A program made the position numbers and the translations under genes. From the NCBI GenBank assembly GCA_947568835.1, contig OX387610.1, positions 8,829,501-8,893,500 on the forward strand: a stretch of 64,000 nucleotides of DNA. Direction: 5' to 3'. This DNA comes from Protonemura montana (lineage: Eukaryota > Arthropoda > Insecta > Plecoptera > Nemouridae). Numbering within the stretch: the first letter of the stretch is position 1; each line of letters starts with the position of its first letter. The notes beneath the pieces are model-generated. The model saw only the letters and a list, made by a program, of their open reading frames with translations. It ran no database searches and had not been told where the DNA came from. Shown in pieces: positions 58,200-64,000 of the stretch.

Positions 58200-59370
58200 A
58201 ATTTCTCAAAGTAATTATAATTGCTACAGGTAGATAAACTCGTATCGAATATATTACTGTTACCTTTACACTATAATTGCATTTTTTAACTTTCAATCCC
58301 TACACAGTAAATGTTTTACTAAGTTGTGGTGGGTCAACCCCAAAGTAAGTACGGGTACATACTCAGTTATTTACTAGGTAAGTAGCTCTATACTTTACTT
58401 GGGTCAACCCCAGCCGATAAATTTGAGTGCCCAAATTAAAATTCTTCTTGAAACTAAAGTTTGTTACTAATATAAAGACAATATGTTTCCTAAATCTTAC
58501 ACGAAGATGAAGGATGATGTTGCCGTGCATAAATTAACGTCAAGGTATGTGTATATATTCTATTGTTTCAAGTCCACCAGCCTTGGACACAAAACAGCAA
58601 CACGATTATTTTAATTAAAGTGAAAAAGCCTCTTGATTAGCGACGCTAGCGACAGCTAAATTAAGTAGGTCTTTCGAACGAGCAACGAGCCATAACTGAC
58701 AATAATTGTCGATACATACATGCGACCATTTGCGTAATTAGTCAAAAATGTGTCCGCCGGCCAACTGGGCTATAACAAAACAAAAACTGAGCTTCCTTTA
58801 CGGGTAATTTGCTCGTGTAATTAAATGCGCCCATAGTCAAATTTAGACCTGAACAACCAATACTAGTTACCCTTGTTAATTAGTCGCTTTAATGATATGG
58901 GAAAAAACGAGCCACGCTAAATGCAGAAAGCTGAATATACAAGACAGATTTTTATGTAGTAAATTATTCACAATTCGCGCTGGGAATTTTCTTAAATGTT
59001 AAAGCTGTGATGATAACGTAAACATACCAGTGGTTACTTTCGCGGTTTCACTCGCGAGAAATTATCTATTGTGTTGTGATATCCTTGTCCCATCATTAGT
59101 CATTGCACTGCGTTTAGGTGTACATGAAAAGTCAAACTGTATAGGGAAATCTTCGTGAATAATAAATATGCACATTTTGCAAGTCTTGCGTATAGTAGAA
59201 ATAACATAAATCTACCCGGTTCCATTGTTGCGTTATGTGCATTCTTATCCGTGTAAATTACGTGCTTTGAGTCCTGGCTATCTGTTAAGAATTAATAACT
59301 AATTATAATACTAGTAATTAATAACTAGAACGAGAATTACACTAAATCTGTGTAAACCCGTTTATAAATC
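58200..59370. other. Sans intron 2, no recognised feature
   Basis: A GGGTCAACCCC word occurs twice (58333 and 58401 regions) flanked by inverted AAAGTAAGTA/TACTTTACTT. It is minor and unexplained. Confidence 0.4.
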
Positions 59371-59373
59371 CGA

Positions 59374-59470
59374 GTCCCCGTTTGGGCATTCATTTTTGAG
59401 AGGTTAGAAGTGTTCCTAATAATAAAATACCCCGCGCATTGCAAGCGTTTGCTATTTAAATCTGATTTCT
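59374..59470 (+). mobile_element. Single arm of the tRNA-core foldback element
   Basis: GAGTCCCCGTTTGGGCATTC marks the 3' end of the tRNA-like core. The complete right arm follows, to TATTTAAATCTGATTTCTC. Confidence 0.85.
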
Positions 59471-59672
59471 CAAACTGTATCAACCTATTGAATATATTTC
59501 TATTCACTTTTTAACATACCTGTACCACGGGTTTTTCGTAAAACAGAGTCACAGCGCTAATGTTCAACTTTCTGCTGATTTGAGTGTTCAGACAAAAAAT
59601 TATTTCTTCCTGAATGGAACGTGGAAAAAACATTTTAGTTAAGTTTAACCTGGCACCGCGAAGCCAAAATCG

Positions 59673-60100
59673 ACCGAACGGTTTGGCGTGTTGGAAACAC
59701 TGGTTCTCATGGGATTACTGATGTTAAGCAACACTGCGTTGGGTCAGGTATTGGATGGGTGACCATCATACACATGACCAGTTCTGTTCGGGAGAGAGGC
59801 TGGAGGGATGAAAGTTAGTACAGCAACTTCGCTCGCTTTGCTTATCAACCTCTCGATAGCATGGATTTGAGGAGGAATCCTGTTGTTCGCGTTGTACCGT
59901 GATTCGGAAGGAACTTTAAGCCAGTGGTCCCCTTGGTGCTCTTAGACAGGATTAGGCTACGTGCCGGCACCAAGTTTTCCATCCTCCCTTCTAGGCTAGG
60001 TTAGGTTTACCACTATCGACTAATTTACCGACGCCATTAGATTGGTGCCACAGGACACGTTGTCAAAACAGTGCGTTGTTAAACACAATAATAAATAATC
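59673..60100 (+). mobile_element. Full-length 5S-rRNA-derived SINE (428 bp), best reference copy
   Basis: Perfect 12-bp duplications AAGCCAAAATCG at 59661-59672 and 60101-60112 define the ends. The first 118 nt (59674-59791) align along the whole length of 5S rRNA: GTGTTGGAAACACTGGTTCT, GATGTTAAGCAACACTGCGT and ATTGGATGGGTGACCATCAT. The outer stem survives as CCGAAC (59674-59679) with GTTCGG (59786-59791). The 5S internal pol III promoter region is recognisable. A body of about 290 bp follows, ending in GTGCGTTGTTAAACACAATA with an AATAAATAATC-like tail. It has no open reading frame and is non-autonomous. Confidence 0.96.
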
Positions 60101-60130
60101 AAGCCAAAATCGCGAGATCAATTAGACATC

Positions 60131-60488
60131 TTGATCGACGCACTGTTTTAATAACGGGCACCTCGACACTGGTCCAATGGCGTCAGTGAATGAGTGGATG
60201 ATGATGAGGATGATGATGAACCTAACCTAGCCTAGAAGGGAGGCGGGGAAACACGATGCCGGCACGTTGCGAAGAGCACCAAGGGGACTACTGGCTTAAA
60301 ATCCATTCCGAAGGACGGCACAAGTCGAATTCAGCAGGATTCCTCCACAAATCCGTGCTGTCGAGAGGTTGATAAGCAATACAAATGAAGTTGCTGTACT
60401 AATTTAGTTCCCTCCAACCTCTCTCCCATACTGATCTGGTCATGTGCCACTCATCCAAAAACTGACCAAGGGTTGCTTAACTTCATTA
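60131..60488 (-). mobile_element. 5S-rRNA-derived SINE, antisense, head-truncated
   Basis: CGACGCACTGTTTTAATAAC, GGATGATGATGAACCTAACC, TAGCCTAGAAGGGAGGCGGG and GATTCCTCCACAAATCCGTG, ending in a shortened 5S head (ACTGACCAAGGGTTGCTTAA). Confidence 0.9.
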
Positions 60489-60613
60489 GGCAAACAAGTG
60501 GAATATGTGGATATATGTGGAATATACGTACACATAAATATGTTTTCACAATCATTTCTTAAGATTTAGTTACATAAAACAACAAACAAACAAATTTAAT
60601 TGGCCTGGCAGGT

Positions 60614-60635
60614 CACGCACTATCAATAGTGCGTG
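60614..60635. repeat. 22-nt hairpin
   Basis: CACGCACTAT and ATAGTGCGTG pair perfectly around CA. No function is assigned. Confidence 0.9.
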
Positions 60636-60639
60636 CGAT

Positions 60640-61300
60640 TTTGTTATAATAAAATGTAGGTTTCGCGTTCGATCATTTAACTTTATTACCTGCACTACGA
60701 TTGTCTGCTACAATTCAACCAACTCTCCACAAGATGCATACAATTACTTGGACTTGCATTCAAGTTAATTAGATATCAGTTTCGAAAAGTAATTAATATT
60801 TGTTATCGCGTGAATCGATTTGAATGAAATAATTAAACCAGAAAGATAAATTACTTCGTATTTTGCGGCCAGAAGACTAATTAAAAATCAGTTGGGCGTA
60901 GTGCAAAATTTACAATCATTAGTTTTGCAGGCTTCGACAGAGACTCAACGCTAATGTAAACTATTTCGGTCCTATGTCGAAAATTATATATTTTTCTTTT
61001 TTTTGTATTACAGTAAAAATTCAAGTATTAGCAAATTTTTACACAGTTATCATACTCAAAAAGTTTTTAAAATGTAAATGAAAATGTCATTTTTGCATAT
61101 ATTACGAAAATAAATTGTATTTTTACTATAAATCGCTTTTTTTAAAAGTAGGTTCGCTTGAAATACCATGTAAATCTATTGTGGATCGAAATGGTTAAAC
61201 AATATCTTTGCAAAATGTATTAACTTATGACCACTTAACCGACCAAAAAATAACTACCGTCATTAATGTCACCGCCATTTTGGATGCTACAATTAGTTAA
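60640..61300. other. Sans intron 2, no recognised feature
   Basis: AT-rich DNA without recognised features. Confidence 0.5.
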
Positions 61301-61304
61301 GTTA

Positions 61305-61548
61305 TATCTCAGAGATTACTCGAATTTGAGACTGGTTAACGCTTAATTTAGCTTTCTTAGTGCTAACCTCAACGATTGAGATACATGTATCGGGTATTTT
61401 GAGTCGTAATTATTAAAATTTAGAGGTTTGTTAAAAAGCCGATAACGCCATCGGGTGGCACCACATGTTGCCGGCTCGTTTGCTCGGCAGAACGTTACAC
61501 ATTAGCCCTGAAATTCTGACTAAACCTATACAAACTCAATGGTACGAG
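61305..61548 (+). repeat. Unclassified ~200-bp interspersed repeat, well preserved
   Basis: AGATTACTCGAATTTGAGAC, GCTAACCTCAACGATTGAGA, TTTTGAGTCGTAATTATTAA, GCCATCGGGTGGCACCACAT and GCCGGCTCGTTTGCTCGGCA, then TTCTGACTAAACCTATACAA. Confidence 0.88.
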
Positions 61549-61549
61549 A

Positions 61550-62255
61550 ATAAAATTTTGAATACATATTCTAAGCCAGGTGACAGAACATGAGGAACGC
61601 TTGAGGGAATTCACGGAAAACCGCAACTAGGATAGCCGGTCACTCTAATCCACACGACCACAACGAAACCATGCGCCACTTTGCTTACTTAACTTACTTC
61701 TGGCATTGAGTTTAAAGATATGTCTCAAACTATGTCTTTAAAAACATAGTTCACGAGGATGCTATCTTCACCCCCTTGTACAACCCAAAACAAAAATAAT
61801 CATGATATAAAAAATGGGGCTGCGCTCCAAACCCTTCTCTTTTATACTACGTCTTTCGACTTCACTTCGGATGTCTCTGTGAGATGTAGAACAACTCAAA
61901 TCCTGTAAAACATCTCAAGAAAACGGCTTAGAAGCCGACTCTGTGGTCCCCCACACACATAACTCTCAAAACAGTAAAACTAACAACCGTTGTAGTTGTA
62001 TTTTAATTTCAATTTTCAATGATGAGGCTCTAAAAAAATGAAAAATAAATAAATAGGAATTTTGTTTTATTGGCTTTATGCGTACCAATAAATTCATTGC
62101 AGTCAGGTGCAATTCACTGTAGACGTTTGGCAAAAACCCAATAGCAATTGCAATGCAGTGCATTCCGATCTTTTCAAAGACACGTCCAATTGTGCACCAG
62201 CTTCAAATGCAATCCACCGATTAGAAGCAAATTGATCTGTCAAGACAGATCTTAA
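61550..62255. other. Sans intron 2, no recognised feature
   Basis: No exon recognised. Confidence 0.45.
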
Positions 62256-62261
62256 AGTAAA

Positions 62262-62679
62262 TGAATTGATTGATTGTTGGGGTTTAACAACGTATTGCTT
62301 TGACAACAGGCCATGTGGCACTAGTCTAATGGCATCGGTGAATGAGTGAATGACGATGAAGCTAACCTAAACTGGAAGGGAGGAGAGGAAACCCGGTGTC
62401 AGCACGTAGCTTCTAATGTCGAAGAGCACCAAGAGGACCACCGGCTGAACTTTCCGAAAGCGAACAACAGGATTCCTCCACAAATACATGCTGTCGAGAG
62501 GCCGATAAGTAAGGCAATTGAAGTTGCTGTACTAACTTTCATCCCTCCAGCCTCTCTCCCGATCAAAACTACAGTCGTGTGTATGATGGTTACCCATCCA
62601 ATACCTGACCCAACGCAGTGATGCTTAACTTCGGTGATCTTACAAGACCCAGTCTTTGCAACACGCCAAACCGTTCGGT
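62262..62679 (-). mobile_element. 5S-rRNA-derived SINE, antisense, full length
   Basis: Starts with the reverse tail TGATTGATTGTTGGGGTTTA and ends exactly at the reverse of the SINE start (CACGCCAAACCGTTCGG). Body and 5S head are complete. Flanking duplication is not clear. Confidence 0.93.
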
Positions 62680-62689
62680 GTAATGCATC

Positions 62690-63765
62690 AAGAGACTGTA
62701 CTTTTTTCTTCATTGTAAAACGTTACATGCCATGTTTTTTTTTTTAATATAATATTGTAAAAAGACTTTGGAAATTCGTGAGTCTCCATCCGTCTGTGTG
62801 TTTCTTTGGGCCAAAAGTCCAGTTGCCTAAAGTTGATCGAGATGAGAAAAGAGAAGGTTAAGATGGTAATTAAAGAATTATCTGATTTGCTGTGACCATG
62901 GAGATGAGTCTTTAGCTGGCTGTTATTTTTTAACCGGGCTTTGAAAAACAGGCCCCTTTTTCAGGCAAACAAAAGGTATTTTTCTCTAAACTAAATTGTC
63001 TTTATTGAGTGAGTATTGTATTGTATTGATGATGATTATGACAATAGTTCTTGCCGAAATCATTACCGTGGACAGTAGGTCAGATGTCCATGCATGATTG
63101 TAATAAAAGTGAAATTATTGTGCTTGCACGGTGTGATTGCGAGCAAGTAGGCCTGCCGGAAAGTGTAGCTATATATATACAGATGTAATTGATGAATATG
63201 GTTTTGCATCGAAACCCAATGAAAAATAGTCAGTTCCACGCACGCATGCTGTTTTTAATTGGACACGAAGACAAAAATGTGAATCGGAGAGAAAACGACA
63301 GGAATTTCATTGTTATTATCATTAATTAGATTTTGTTTCACATATAATGTACGTTTGTCATAACAGTTATCTGTAAGTATTGCCTTGAAGAGTCTTTAAA
63401 TGTTCATTGTCAATTTCTTGGTTTAAAACAAGATAAGATTAGAATTCCAATTATCTTATCTTGAAAGTTTGAAATGTTGTCATCGCACCAGAGATTGCTG
63501 AGCCTACTCTCTTTTGTTTTAGAAAGAAAACCCTTTAGTGATTATGGAGGCTTTCTCGTAGTTTTTATCAAATGTTTCTCTCCAGAGAGTAGTAATTGAT
63601 CAGATGTACCTACAGTTTCTTAGCTACAAGAAAGTTTAAATTGCACTAGCTTGTCTGGTACTGTCAAATGCACTTTTTATTATTATACTTGGAGACAAAT
63701 TCCTACGCCTAAATTTGATTCAAGAATAGTTCAGATACGAATTCTTAAGTAGGCGCTTTAGTCCT
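62690..63765. other. Sans intron 2, no recognised feature
   Basis: AT-rich with no recognised exon. Confidence 0.45.
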
Positions 63766-63770
63766 TATAG

Positions 63771-64000
63771 CTGGAGGGATGAAAGTTGGTACAGCAATTC
63801 TTCATTCGCTTTGCTTATCAACCTCTCGACAGCATGAATTTGTGGAGGAATCCTGTTGTTCGCGTTAAACCGTCCTTCGGAAGGGAAATTAAGCCGGTGG
63901 TTGTTTTTTGGTTACCGTGTTTCCCATTCCCGTTATAGGTAAGGTTAGGTTCATCATCATCCTCATTATCATCCACTCATTCACCGACGCCATTAGACCA
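63771..64000 (+). mobile_element. 5S-SINE, head-less, cut by the window edge
   Basis: GCTGGAGGGATGAAAGTTGG, GCATGAATTTGTGGAGGAAT and GTAAGGTTAGGTTCATCATC run to CGACGCCATTAGACCA at the last base. The 3' tail lies outside. Confidence 0.88.

Noticed and set aside
58330..58420. Repeated GGGTCAACCCC words with inverted flanks
   Set aside because: Only two copies and too short to separate from chance or a decayed repeat.
59674..59791. Possible functional 5S rRNA gene
   Set aside because: Many substitutions relative to 5S, no terminator T-run after the module, and a SINE body with target duplications.
1..64000. CRISPR array, operon or prokaryotic system
   Set aside because: Tandem repeats here have no unique spacers, and genes have eukaryotic introns and TATA promoters.

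Overview
The window is AT-rich, gene-poor arthropod nuclear DNA, most likely from an insect. The evidence is an R&R-type cuticular protein gene whose first intron falls after the fourth codon, a Sans/USH1G ankyrin gene with animal-type GT-AG introns, and a SIAH-type RING gene. I cannot assign the order; a hemipteran-like genome is only a guess. There are no operons, CRISPR arrays or bacterial features.

Layout. 1-25 kb has no recognisable gene. It holds a 55-bp minisatellite (2021-2606), a 45-bp minisatellite (9258-10158) with inverted and scattered relatives, and many interspersed repeats. A short unrecognised candidate first exon lies at 25315-25443. 26-38 kb is repeat-bearing intergenic or intronic DNA. 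A five-exon cuticular protein gene runs from 38454 to 42064, with a clear TATA box. An intronless SIAH-like E3 ligase gene lies at 45293-46060; its TATA-containing upstream region is a decayed SINE. From 48488 to the right edge lies the start of the Sans gene: a 23-nt first coding exon, a 5-kb intron, an ankyrin exon, then an intron of more than 10 kb.

The dominant content is short interspersed elements. (1) A family of about 430 bp whose first 118 nt is a 5S rRNA-like module, with target-site duplications; about 20 full or partial copies on both strands. (2) A family of about 270 bp in which a tRNA-derived core is enclosed by long inverted arms; two copies have target duplications outside both arms, so the whole foldback inserted as one unit. 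(3) An unclassified repeat of about 200 bp in eight or so copies. (4) A foldback hairpin family. (5) One short TIR element. Several copies sit in introns of the cuticle and Sans genes, and one 5S-SINE relic abuts the start of the SIAH-like gene.

The three genes show no functional link to each other: one builds cuticle, one probably ubiquitinates proteins, one is a scaffold of sensory-hair complexes. The most notable observations are the 5S-derived SINE family, the foldback tRNA-core element, and the SINE-derived promoter region of the SIAH-like gene.
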